Positions 17,554 through 26,036 of a stretch of DNA of 64,000 nucleotides are shown piece by piece. Source of the stretch: Rhizobium sp. Leaf262 (GTDB lineage Bacteria; Pseudomonadota; Alphaproteobacteria; Rhizobiales; Rhizobiaceae); contig NZ_LMMM01000016.1 in NCBI RefSeq assembly GCF_001422245.1, positions 356,708 through 420,707 of the forward strand. Reading direction: 5' to 3'. How positions within the stretch are numbered: position 1 is the first letter of the stretch; each line of letters begins with the position of its first letter. A model generated the notes under the pieces. It did no database searches and was not told where the DNA came from. It saw only the letters and a list, made by a program, of their open reading frames with translations. The translations under genes and the position numbers were made by a program.

Positions 17554-19311
17554 ATGCGCAAACTTATCGCCGCATTCGTCGCGACCACCGTGCTTGCCGG
17601 TGCTGCACAGGCCGCAACCGTCTATCCGCTTGATCGTGCAACGATTCTCAGCGGTTCTCCTTTTGACTTCAAAGTCGAGTTCAAGAATGTCGTAAAGCCT
17701 GAAGACGTGAAGATCACCGTCAACGGCCAGGATTACAAGACCGTCTTCGGCGCCGATGTCACCTTCACCGCCGAAGAAAAGGGCAAGGAAGACAAGGTTC
17801 TCGGTTCCGCTGTCACCCTGCGTGGCCTCAAGATTGCCAAGGCTGGCGACTACAAAGTCGAAGTTTCCGCCGGTTCCGAAACCAAGAGCGTCAACTGGGT
17901 TGTTTATGGCACCGGCGAAACGCCAAAGGCCAAGAACATCATTTTCCTGCTGGGTGACGGCCTCTCTGTTGCGCACCGCACCGCTGCCCGCATCATGTCC
18001 AAGGGCATGACCGAAGGTAAGGCGAACGGTCGTCTGAACATGGACGAAATGGACCGCATGGCCTTCATCGGCACGTCGTCCACCGAAGCCATCGCCACCG
18101 ATAGCGCCAACACCATGTCGGCCTACATGACCGGCCACAAGGCTCCTGTGAACGCTCTCGGCGTTTACGGCGACCGCACGCCTGCAAGCCTCGATGACCC
18201 GAAGGTCGAGACCATCGGCGAGGCCCTGCGCCGCCAGACGAAGAAGTCCATCGGCATCGTCACGACATCCGAATTGCAGGATGCGACGCCTGCGGCCATC
18301 GTTTCCCACACCCGCAAGCGTGGCGACAAGGCTGAAATCACCGGCATGATGTTCGACGTCAAGCCTGACGTCGTTCTGGGCGGTGGCTCGGCCTATTTCC
18401 TTGGCAAGGACGTTCCCGGTTCCAAGCGCAAGGACGACAAGGACTATATCAAGTTGTTCCAGGATGCAGGCTACACGCTGGCAACCGACAAGAACGAGCT
18501 TGAAAAGGCTGAAGGCTCCAACACCGGCAAGCTTCTCGGCCTGTTCCACACCGGCAACATGGACACGCTTCTCGACCGCAACTTCCTCAAGAAGGGCACC
18601 GTCGACAAGTTTCCGAACCAGCCCGGTCTGGTCGACATGACCAAGGCAGCTCTCGGTGAACTGTCCAAGAACCAGGACGGTTTCTTCCTGATGGTCGAAG
18701 CCGCCAACATCGACAAGATGTCTCACCCGCTGGATTGGGACCGCGCTGTTGTCGAAACCATCGAATTCGACAAGGCCATTGGCGTTGCTCGTGAATTCGC
18801 TGCCAAGAACCCCGACACGCTGATCGTCGTCACCGGCGACCACGCTCATGGCGTTTCGATCATCGGCACCGTCGATGACGAAAAGCCGGGCGATGAAATG
18901 CGCGCCAAGGTCGGCACCTATGCCGAAGCCGGCTTCCCGAACTACGAAGACAAGGATGGCGATGGTTATCCTGACCGGATCGACGTCAGCCGCCGCCTGT
19001 TCCTGAATGCCAATAATGGTCCTGACCATTACGAAACATTCCGCCCGAAGATGGATGGTCCTTTCGTTCCGGCAATCCAGAACGAGAAGAAGGAATATAT
19101 CGCCAACGAAGCCTACAAGAATGTTCCAGGCGCAGTCTTCGTGCAGGGTAATATTCCAAAGGACGGCGATACGGGTGTTCACGCCGTAGACGATATCGTT
19201 CTTCAGTCCACCGGCCCTGGCTCGGAAGGCTTCAAGGGTTACATGGAACAGAGCGACGTTTATCGCGTGCTGGCAGACACTTTCGCGCTCGGCGCAAAGC
19301 AGACGCAGTAA
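17554..19311 (+). CDS. secreted alkaline phosphatase
   Basis: A 585-residue alkaline phosphatase with a Sec signal peptide (cleavage after about residue 20, AAQA). A roughly 100-residue beta-rich N-terminal domain precedes the catalytic domain, as in a CopC/Ig-like add-on. Catalytic features: LLGDG metal site near 131, nucleophile Ser184 in TDSANT, EAANIDKMSH near 384, and TGDHAHG near 431. An inserted DKDGDGYPD loop at 466-474 looks like a calcium-binding EF-hand/thrombospondin-3 loop. A Pho box lies upstream, so it should be induced by phosphate starvation. It is much larger than the E. coli PhoA pattern and closer to other PhoA-superfamily branches, so no symbol is given. Confidence 0.88.
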   Translation: MRKLIAAFVATTVLAGAAQAATVYPLDRATILSGSPFDFKVEFKNVVKPEDVKITVNGQDYKTVFGADVTFTAEEKGKEDKVLGSAVTLRGLKIAKAGDYKVEVSAGSETKSVNWVVYGTGETPKAKNIIFLLGDGLSVAHRTAARIMSKGMTEGKANGRLNMDEMDRMAFIGTSSTEAIATDSANTMSAYMTGHKAPVNALGVYGDRTPASLDDPKVETIGEALRRQTKKSIGIVTTSELQDATPAAIVSHTRKRGDKAEITGMMFDVKPDVVLGGGSAYFLGKDVPGSKRKDDKDYIKLFQDAGYTLATDKNELEKAEGSNTGKLLGLFHTGNMDTLLDRNFLKKGTVDKFPNQPGLVDMTKAALGELSKNQDGFFLMVEAANIDKMSHPLDWDRAVVETIEFDKAIGVAREFAAKNPDTLIVVTGDHAHGVSIIGTVDDEKPGDEMRAKVGTYAEAGFPNYEDKDGDGYPDRIDVSRRLFLNANNGPDHYETFRPKMDGPFVPAIQNEKKEYIANEAYKNVPGAVFVQGNIPKDGDTGVHAVDDIVLQSTGPGSEGFKGYMEQSDVYRVLADTFALGAKQTQ

Positions 19312-19327
19312 TCTTTGTAAAAGAAAA

Positions 19328-19364
19328 ACGATCCGGCTTGCACAGGCGAGCCGGATCGTCTTCG
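19328..19364 (+). terminator. hairpin after the alkaline phosphatase gene
   Basis: ACGATCCGGCT (19328-19338) pairs perfectly with AGCCGGATCGT (19349-19359). The following run (CTTCGTTT) is only moderately T-rich, so some readthrough into the next operon is possible. Confidence 0.65.
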
Positions 19365-19401
19365 TTTGAACAACCGGACCGCTCGGAAAAAGGAGATCGT
19401 C

Positions 19402-19866
19402 ATGGCGAAACTTACCCCCGTGTTGACGCGTCGGCAGTCGCTCAAGCTTGCGACCCTTTCCGCCTTCACGCTTTGCGCACGGGAAACCCTTGCAGCAACG
19501 TCGCCCCTTACCTTCGATGAAATGTACGGCAAGATTGGCGTGTTGGGTCTGGAGTTTTCCGACAAGCTGAAACAGCTGACCGGCCAGCAGATCCGCATGA
19601 AAGGCTTTATGGCACCGCCATTGAAGGCCGAAGCCTCCTTTTTTGTTCTGACCGAAATTCCCATGGCCCTGTGCCCGTTCTGCTCGTCGGATTCCGACTG
19701 GCCGGACAATATCGTCGTCGTCTATCTCTCGGAAAAACAGACCTTCGTGCAGCCCAGTACGACAATCGAGGTCACGGGTGTTCTGGAGCGCGGCTCCTGG
19801 ACAGACCCGGAAACCGGATTTGTCAGCCTCGTGCGCATCAGAGATGCGGAATACAGAGTTTCCTAA
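19402..19866 (+). CDS. small Tat-exported protein with CPFC motif
   Basis: A 154-residue protein. The N-terminus has a twin-arginine motif (TRRQSLK, Arg10-Arg11) and a hydrophobic stretch ending near AATS, so export through Tat is expected. The mature part is beta-rich (GQQIRMKGFMAPPL; TIEVTGVLERG) and carries Cys91-Pro-Phe-Cys94, a likely metal or redox site. It resembles DUF3299-like partners of FtsX/MacB-type ABC transporters, such as those in the zinc-regulated PA4063-PA4066 cluster of Pseudomonas; this comparison is from memory. AAGGAG precedes the ATG. The ATPase gene starts 2 bases after its stop. Function is unknown; a metallochaperone role is an inference. Confidence 0.7.
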   Translation: MAKLTPVLTRRQSLKLATLSAFTLCARETLAATSPLTFDEMYGKIGVLGLEFSDKLKQLTGQQIRMKGFMAPPLKAEASFFVLTEIPMALCPFCSSDSDWPDNIVVVYLSEKQTFVQPSTTIEVTGVLERGSWTDPETGFVSLVRIRDAEYRVS

Positions 19867-19868
19867 AC

Positions 19869-20549
19869 ATGCTGTCCTTGAATATTTCAGGCCTTTCGGT
19901 TTCCTATCCCGGGCTCGCCACACCTGTGCTATCCGTCGATGACCTCTCGGTTGCGGCTGGCGAGAAGATGTCCATCACCGGTGCCTCCGGGTCCGGCAAA
20001 AGCACATTCGTCAACGTCATCACCGGGCTTGAACGTATTCGTCAGGGCAAGGTGTTGTGGCGGGATCAGGATATTGCCGGTTTTGCCGAAACCAAAAGAG
20101 ACCGCTGGCGCGGCGAGAATGTCGGCCTCGTCATGCAGGAGTTTCATCTTCTGCCCGGCCTGTCCGCCATAGAAAACATTCTCCTGCCGGTCCGCCTGTC
20201 GCGTGCCATGTCCAGCCAATATGCCTCTCGCGCCGCGTTTCTGCTGGAAAAAACCGGTCTTGCTCGGCCAGATCAGAAAATCGACACCATGTCGCGCGGC
20301 GAAATGCAGCGTGTGGCGATTGCCCGCGCGCTGCTCAGAAAACCCGGCGTCATCGTCGCCGACGAGCCCACCGCAAGCCTCGACCCCGAAAATGGCGAGG
20401 CCATCGGCCGCCTGCTGGTCGATCTGGCGCGGGTGGAGGGTTCCACACTCATCGTCATTACCCATGACAGGCTTTTGGCCGAACGCCTCGACCGCCGTCT
20501 CGAGCTGGCCAATGGCCGTATCGTGACCGATAGCGCCCGGAATTCTTGA
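19869..20549 (+). CDS. ABC transporter ATP-binding protein, LolD/MacB type
   Basis: A 226-residue single ABC domain. Walker A is GASGSGKST (38-46), the signature is degenerate (MSRGEMQRVAIARAL instead of LSGGE), Walker B is VIVADEPTAS, and the switch His is in VITHD. The closest architecture is that of LolD/MacB/FtsE ATPases, which drive FtsX-like permeases by mechanotransmission and not by classical transport. It begins 2 bases after the Tat protein and ends 1 base before the permease, so the three form one operon. Confidence 0.87.
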   Translation: MLSLNISGLSVSYPGLATPVLSVDDLSVAAGEKMSITGASGSGKSTFVNVITGLERIRQGKVLWRDQDIAGFAETKRDRWRGENVGLVMQEFHLLPGLSAIENILLPVRLSRAMSSQYASRAAFLLEKTGLARPDQKIDTMSRGEMQRVAIARALLRKPGVIVADEPTASLDPENGEAIGRLLVDLARVEGSTLIVITHDRLLAERLDRRLELANGRIVTDSARNS

Positions 20550-20550
20550 T

Positions 20551-21849
20551 ATGATACGTTTTGTTTTATCCGATCTGAAACGCCTCTGGGCTGGATCGTT
20601 GGTCGTCGTTCTGCTTGTAGCCATGGCAACAGCGCTGGGCGTCACCGTGACATTGCAGGAACGGGCGCTGCGGCTGGGCACGGCCCGCGCTGCGGACAAG
20701 TTCGATCTCGTCATCGGTGCCGCTGGCAGTGAGACGCAGCTGGTTCTCTCCTCCGTGTTCCTACAGGCCGCTCCCCTGCCGTTGGTCAGTGGTGCGACGC
20801 TGGCAACACTGGCGAACGATCCGCGTGTCGCATGGGCCGGGCCCGTGGGCTTTGGCGATTCTTTTGCCGGCTATCCAATCGTAGGAACGACGACAGCGCT
20901 CATCGACAATACATCCGGTGGCTTTCTGGAAGGTGAGGGCTTTGCCGATGGTGAGGATGCTGTGATCGGCTCTGCCGTCGATCTGCCCATCGGTGCGGAA
21001 ATCAAGCCGATGCATGGCACGGCGGAAGAAGGTGGCCACACCCATACCGAGATCGTCTATCACGTTCAGGGACGTTTGAAGCCCACCGGAACGCCCTGGG
21101 ATCGCGCCATTCTCGTCCCCATCAGCTCCGTCTGGCACATTCACGGCATGGACGGCGATGATCACGACCATGAGCATGAAACGGCAGGCGAAACCCATGA
21201 GGAAGGCCATGACCACGCCCACGGCGCGCATGAGGAGGGTCATGAACACCATGATCACGCTCACGGAGCAGGCGAAGAAGCCGAAGCGTTGAGTGAAGTC
21301 TTCACCTCGGAAACACCCGGCGTTCCCGCCATTCTGGTGAAACCAAAGTCGATTGCCGATGCCTATAAGCTGCGCCAGCAATACCGGCAGGGCAATACGC
21401 TGGCGGTCTTTCCGGGTGAGGTTCTGACGAAGCTCTATGCGACGCTGGGTGATGCCCGCGAGGTTCTGTCCGTGGTGGCCATCGGGGCCCAGTTGCTGGT
21501 CGCTGCCTCTCTCATTCTCGTCACCCTTACCCATATCGTGCAGAGGCGAAAGCAGATCGGTGCGTTGCGTGCGCTCGGTGCGCCGCGGTCGTCCATATCG
21601 CTGATCGTCTGGACGGAACTCTTCGCTTTGTTTGCCTCGGGCATCGCGCTTGGTTTCGCCATCGGTTTTGCAGCGGCCAAGATCATCACCGGCATGCTCG
21701 TCGCCAAAAGCGGCGTCGTCATGCCGGTTGAATTTGCCAAGGCCGATCTGGCGCAGGCGCTGGTGCTGCTGGCCGTGGCTGCGGGTCTCGCCATCCTGCC
21801 TGCATGGCTTGCCTACCGCCAGTCTCCGGTCGAAGCGCTGCGGGGCTGA
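20551..21849 (+). CDS. FtsX-type ABC permease with His-rich periplasmic loop
   Basis: A 432-residue MacB/FtsX-like permease: one N-terminal membrane helix (about 12-30), a large periplasmic domain (to about 305), and three C-terminal helices (about 310-330, 353-378, 402-422). Residues about 193-238 hold some 15 histidines interleaved with Asp and Glu (HDHEH, HDHAHG, HEHHDHAHG), and a GHTHTE motif lies earlier. Such loops bind zinc or other divalent metals. With the CPFC Tat protein and the ATPase it suggests a metal-handling ABC machine. The transported species is unknown. The start is at the first ATG after the ATPase stop. Confidence 0.82.
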   Translation: MIRFVLSDLKRLWAGSLVVVLLVAMATALGVTVTLQERALRLGTARAADKFDLVIGAAGSETQLVLSSVFLQAAPLPLVSGATLATLANDPRVAWAGPVGFGDSFAGYPIVGTTTALIDNTSGGFLEGEGFADGEDAVIGSAVDLPIGAEIKPMHGTAEEGGHTHTEIVYHVQGRLKPTGTPWDRAILVPISSVWHIHGMDGDDHDHEHETAGETHEEGHDHAHGAHEEGHEHHDHAHGAGEEAEALSEVFTSETPGVPAILVKPKSIADAYKLRQQYRQGNTLAVFPGEVLTKLYATLGDAREVLSVVAIGAQLLVAASLILVTLTHIVQRRKQIGALRALGAPRSSISLIVWTELFALFASGIALGFAIGFAAAKIITGMLVAKSGVVMPVEFAKADLAQALVLLAVAAGLAILPAWLAYRQSPVEALRG

Positions 21850-21858
21850 GCGATAGCC

Positions 21859-23898
21859 CTATTGCTTGGGGTGAACCAGCGCCTTGACGCGCTGGGCGAA
21901 GGCATCCAGCTGGAAGGGCTTGGTCATGACATGCATGCCGTGATCGAGATGGCCGTGATTGAGCACGGCATTCTCGGCATAGCCGGTGATGAACAACACT
22001 TCCAGTTCCGGCCGCTTGACCCGTGCCGCATCGGCCAGCTGGCGACCATTCATGCCGCCGGGAAGGCCGACATCCGTGATCAGCAGGCTGATATCGCGGG
22101 CTGAATTGAGAATCCGCAAGGCCGACGCACCGTCTTCCGCTTCGATGACGGAATAGCCGAGATCCTGAAGCTCCTCGACGGCCAGCATCCGCACCAGCGG
22201 TTCGTCATCCACCACGAGAATGGTCTCGCCGCCGTCGGCACGCAGGGCGTCCGTCACCGCAAGCGACTCGATCTCCATCAATTCCACGTCGCCGGAATGC
22301 CGCGGTAGATAAAGGCAGATCATCGTGCCCTTACCGACTTCAGAGTAAATGCGTGCAGCGCCGCCCGACTGGCCGGCAAAGCCATAGACCATCGACAGGC
22401 CAAGTCCTGTCCCCTGCCCGATCGGCTTGGTGGTGTAGAAGGGATCGAACGCCCGGTCTATCACTTCCTGGCTCATACCCGTGCCGGTGTCGGACACACA
22501 TAGGGACACATATTGCCCCGGCTCCAGCCCGCGCATGCGTGCCGCGCGGTCGTCTATCCAGCGATTACAGGTCTCGATTGTCAGCTTACCGCCGCCGGGC
22601 ATGGCATCCCGTGCATTGATACACAGATTGAGAAGCGCGTTTTCAAGCTGTCCGGCATCGACGTTGGTTGCCCAGAGGCCGGCTGCGCCAACGGTTTCGA
22701 CCTCGATGGCTGGACCCACGCTACGGGTGATCAGATCCAGCATGCCATCGACGAGCGTGTTGATGTTGAGCGGCTTGGGGTCGAGTGTCTGCCGTCGGGA
22801 AAACGCGAGGAGACGCTGGGTGAGTGCGGCTGCCCGCTTCGTCGCTCCGACCGCGCCGTTGATGTAGCGCTCGAGGTCGCCGACACGGCCCTGCGCCAAC
22901 CGCGTGCTCATCATTTCAAGACTGCCGCTGATGCCGGCCAAAATATTGTTGAAGTCATGGGCGAGCCCCCCGGTCAGTTGCCCCACGGCTTCCATTTTCT
23001 GGCTGTGCCGCAACGCCTCTTCCGCGACCATCAGTTCAGCGGTGCGCTCCTCCACCTGCTGTTCCAGCGTGGCGTTGAGTTTCGCAAGCGCCGCCTCTGC
23101 ACGTCGCCTTGCCGTAATATCCTGAAACATCACGGCGACCCGACGTTTTTCCTCCGGTTCGATGCGGACTGCCGCCAGCTCGAGGTAACGGCCTGTCGCC
23201 ACCAGTTCCTGCTGAAACCTGATGGGTTTACCGGTGCGCAACACCTCTCCGTAGCGCGCCACCCAGGCATCCGCTTCATCCGGCACCATTTCGCGTAGTT
23301 TCTGCCCCACCACGTTGGGAATACCGGCATGACGGGCATAGGCTTCGTTGGCCTGAATATGGATGTAGTCGCTGTTGGGGCCATGCGGACCATCGAAAAA
23401 CTCGATGATGCAAAAGCCTTCATCGATGGCATCGAACAGGCCCTTGTAAAGCGCTTCGCTCTCTCGACGCTCCCTTTCGGCAAGCGTGCGCTCCGTCACG
23501 TCGGAGCCTTCCACGAAAATGGCTTCGACGCGACCATTATCCCCGACGATAGGCTGATAGATGAAGTCAAGATAACGTTCGGTCACGGGTCCGCCGGGCT
23601 CGGACTGAACCGCGTAATGCGCGCCGGAGGCGGAATATGGCGACCCCGAACGGTAGACGTCGTCGAGGATATTCGTGAAACCTTGCGCAACCGCGTCAGG
23701 CAAGGCCTCAGCAAGAGTTTTGCCGACAATATCGTCGCGGCCCACGAGCTTCATATAGCTGCGATTGGCAAGCTCGAATCGATGCTCCGGCCCGCGCAAA
23801 AGGGCTATGAAAGTTGGGGCCTGTTTGAAAAGTTGGGCGAGAATTGGACCTATATTACTCGTCTCTTCGTGCAATTTTCTACCCCATGTATCGGCCAT
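21859..23898 (-). CDS. hybrid sensor histidine kinase (PAS-PAS-HisKA-HATPase-REC)
   Basis: A 679-residue soluble hybrid kinase with no membrane helix. Two PAS domains (about 15-135 and 150-262) are followed by a coiled coil, HisKA with His314 in GGLAHDFNNILAG, an ATPase domain (NLCINARDAMPGGG; DTGTGM; GTGLGLSMVYG), and a C-terminal receiver (about 558-679) with the phospho-Asp in LLITDVGLPG. This is the common rhizobial orphan type (HisKA family with AHDFNN). Partner and signal are unknown. It converges with the permease gene, with only 9 bases between stops. Confidence 0.9.
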   Translation of the reverse strand: MADTWGRKLHEETSNIGPILAQLFKQAPTFIALLRGPEHRFELANRSYMKLVGRDDIVGKTLAEALPDAVAQGFTNILDDVYRSGSPYSASGAHYAVQSEPGGPVTERYLDFIYQPIVGDNGRVEAIFVEGSDVTERTLAERERRESEALYKGLFDAIDEGFCIIEFFDGPHGPNSDYIHIQANEAYARHAGIPNVVGQKLREMVPDEADAWVARYGEVLRTGKPIRFQQELVATGRYLELAAVRIEPEEKRRVAVMFQDITARRRAEAALAKLNATLEQQVEERTAELMVAEEALRHSQKMEAVGQLTGGLAHDFNNILAGISGSLEMMSTRLAQGRVGDLERYINGAVGATKRAAALTQRLLAFSRRQTLDPKPLNINTLVDGMLDLITRSVGPAIEVETVGAAGLWATNVDAGQLENALLNLCINARDAMPGGGKLTIETCNRWIDDRAARMRGLEPGQYVSLCVSDTGTGMSQEVIDRAFDPFYTTKPIGQGTGLGLSMVYGFAGQSGGAARIYSEVGKGTMICLYLPRHSGDVELMEIESLAVTDALRADGGETILVVDDEPLVRMLAVEELQDLGYSVIEAEDGASALRILNSARDISLLITDVGLPGGMNGRQLADAARVKRPELEVLFITGYAENAVLNHGHLDHGMHVMTKPFQLDAFAQRVKALVHPKQ

Positions 23899-24124
23899 GT
23901 GCCTTGGCCGCCCGATGTTTTATTTTTCGAAGAACTTTTTTGAAAATAAGAACTGTCTTGTTGCTGGGCTGTCAGTCGATTGCGAAAGGAAAGCTCCCCT
24001 GATCGCGCACATGCCCCTTCTCGCGCAATTGTTTAAACCACATGAGACGCAGAAAAGTGTTTCAGGCGAAAAGGTTCCGGCGCTTTGGCGATATTTCTTG
24101 TCAGCGACGATACCTGCGGCAAGA

Positions 24125-25753
24125 TCAATGTGGGTCGATATGGGCTTTGTGAAAAATATCGTCCTGTGGCGGAATGGCTTGACGCTCTATCATGCGATGC
24201 ACGCGCGGGCGCGTGCTGCCGCGGTGCAGCGCCAGGATGCTGTCCCAGCTTTCGGCATCGGCTTGGGTGCGGCGATGATTGTGCCGGACATATTCCACCC
24301 AGGTCGGCACGTGGTAGATTTCCGTCCATATGTCAGGATTTTCCAGATCGCGCATCAGCGTCCAGTTCTGGGCACCGTCGCGCAAGCGGATACGCCGCCG
24401 CTCCGCCATGATCGACATGAACTCCGGGAGATCGGCGTCATCGATTTCGTAATCCACCAGAATGGCTATGGGCCCGCTGCGCGGCTTCACGTCGAGACGC
24501 AGGTTCGGCTCCACGAAGCGGTTGAGCGGATCGAGGTTGAGCGAAGCGAAGGCCGGCATGGTCAGCTTGAAGCCGACCACCACACCCAGCAGCATCAACA
24601 CACACGAACAGAGCAGCGAATAGGTCAGGCCATAGTTTTCGGCAAGCGAACCCCAGAGCCAGCTGCCAACGGCAATACCGCCGAAGGTGAGTGTCTGGTA
24701 GAGTGACAGAGCCCGGCCCACCACCCAGCGCGGCGTGGACAATTGCACGATCGTGTTGAAAAGCGAGAGTGCCAAAACCCAGCTTGCGCCCGATACCGTC
24801 AGGACGAGCGCAGTCAGGACGGCATTTGTGCTGATGGCTGTGACGGCCGAACTGAATGCAAAGCCGAGAAAGGCCACGCGTACGATCCATTCGCTGCTCA
24901 TGGTCTCGCGCAGACGGGCGCTGACCAGCGCCCCACCGATTGCGCCGACACCGAAGGCTCCCAGCATGATGCCGTATGTCAGGGGACCGCCCTGGACCAG
25001 ATCGCGTGCGACAAGTGGCATGAGCGCAAGGATCGCGCTTGCCGACAGACCGAAGAGGAAGCCGCGCAACAGGACCTTGCCGATATTGGGAGACATGGCC
25101 ACGTAGCGCATGCCAGCGGAAATCGCCGCGAACAAATGTTCGCGTGGAAGCGTCGATGTATTTTTGGGCGGCTGCCATTTCGCCAATGCGTAGATCAGCG
25201 TGAAGTAGCTGAGCGCATTGACGAGAAATGCCGCCGCCGCACCAGCAACAGCAACGATGACGCCGCCGATGGCAGGCCCGACGCTGCGGGTAATGTTGAA
25301 GCCGACGCTGTTGAGCGTCACGGCAGCAGGCAAGTCCTCACGTGGCACCATTTCGCCCACGGATGCCTGCCATGACGGATTATTGAGGGCCGTGCCGCAG
25401 CCGATCATGAAGGTGAAGAACAGCAGCAACCAGGGTGAAAGCCATCCGAGCCACGCAAAGGCGGTCAGCATGACGGAGGCGGCCAGCATCAGAAGCTGGG
25501 CCGAGATCATGATGCGGCGGCGATCGAAACTGTCGGCCAGCGCGCCAGAGACGAGCGAAAACAGCATGATCGGCAGCGACGTGGAGGCCTGAACCAGCGC
25601 AATCATGTTTTCCGAAGACGATAGCGCGGTCATCATCCAAGCAGCACCGACCGCCTGGATCAGGCCACCGAAATTCGAGGCGATGCTCGCAAACCAGATT
25701 GTTCTGTAGGTCTGATGCTTGAGCGGCATCAGGGGAGATTTTCTATCGGGCAC
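24125..25753 (-). CDS. MFS transporter with C-terminal soluble domain
   Basis: A 542-residue protein. The first 405 residues form a 12-helix major facilitator of the EntS-like/MFS_3 (DUF894) family, with the loop motif DSFDRRR after helix 2. Residues about 415-542 are soluble and resemble the small ferredoxin-like (antibiotic-monooxygenase-type) tail often fused to this family (VDYEIDDADLPEFM, WTEIYHVPTWVEYVRHN). The substrate is unknown; relatives export siderophores or drugs. The start at 25753 is likely; Met9 at 25729 is an alternative. It is divergent from the rimP operon. Confidence 0.85.
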   Translation of the reverse strand: MPDRKSPLMPLKHQTYRTIWFASIASNFGGLIQAVGAAWMMTALSSSENMIALVQASTSLPIMLFSLVSGALADSFDRRRIMISAQLLMLAASVMLTAFAWLGWLSPWLLLFFTFMIGCGTALNNPSWQASVGEMVPREDLPAAVTLNSVGFNITRSVGPAIGGVIVAVAGAAAAFLVNALSYFTLIYALAKWQPPKNTSTLPREHLFAAISAGMRYVAMSPNIGKVLLRGFLFGLSASAILALMPLVARDLVQGGPLTYGIMLGAFGVGAIGGALVSARLRETMSSEWIVRVAFLGFAFSSAVTAISTNAVLTALVLTVSGASWVLALSLFNTIVQLSTPRWVVGRALSLYQTLTFGGIAVGSWLWGSLAENYGLTYSLLCSCVLMLLGVVVGFKLTMPAFASLNLDPLNRFVEPNLRLDVKPRSGPIAILVDYEIDDADLPEFMSIMAERRRIRLRDGAQNWTLMRDLENPDIWTEIYHVPTWVEYVRHNHRRTQADAESWDSILALHRGSTRPRVHRMIERQAIPPQDDIFHKAHIDPH

Positions 25754-25888
25754 GGGCAGTCCAATTGATGCAATTGCTGTTCATCCGCGTGTCACTATAG
25801 ACCTCGACGACGCGGATGCTACTGTTTCGGCGCATGCGGCGGTAAAATTGTGACGAAAGCCAATTTCGCGCCCTTTCCGTCCTCATCC

Positions 25889-25917
25889 TTGCTATTTGCA
25901 ACATATGGGTTTATATC
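25889..25917 (+). promoter_or_regulatory. promoter of the rimP-nusA-infB operon
   Basis: TTGCTA (25889-25894), a 17-base spacer and TATATC (25912-25917) form a good sigma-70 promoter. Transcription would start near 25924, about 113 bases before rimP. Confidence 0.6.
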
Positions 25918-25944
25918 ATCCTTCAAATTCTTGATCGTCTGATG

Positions 25945-25976
25945 AAGAGTGGGGTCGCAAGGCCCCGCTCTTTTTC
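25945..25976 (+). terminator. leader terminator/attenuator upstream of rimP
   Basis: A 10-bp stem (25945-25954 with 25963-25972, one G-T wobble) with an 8-base loop runs into five T residues. It lies entirely within the transcribed leader, about 20 bases after the predicted start, so most transcripts could stop at about 50 nt unless something prevents it. A second small hairpin (CCGAAGGC/GCCTTCGG at 25994-26011) follows before rimP. Confidence 0.7.
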
Positions 25977-26036
25977 GTTAGGCGCCCTAAAAACCGAAGG
26001 CACGCCTTCGGTGCACAGCAAGACCGGAAGGCCAGA

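Noticed and set aside
17542..19923. A 793-codon minus-strand ORF opposite the alkaline phosphatase
   Set aside because: The plus-strand frame has a signal peptide, catalytic motifs and a Pho promoter; the minus frame has none.
21130..21285. The His-rich coding stretch as a DNA tandem repeat or assembly artefact
   Set aside because: The nucleotide units are not identical, the frame is kept, and both flanks match a normal FtsX-type permease.
23899..24124. Possible extra gene between the hybrid kinase and the MFS gene
   Set aside because: Open frames here are short or run into the MFS gene antisense, with no start signal or motif.
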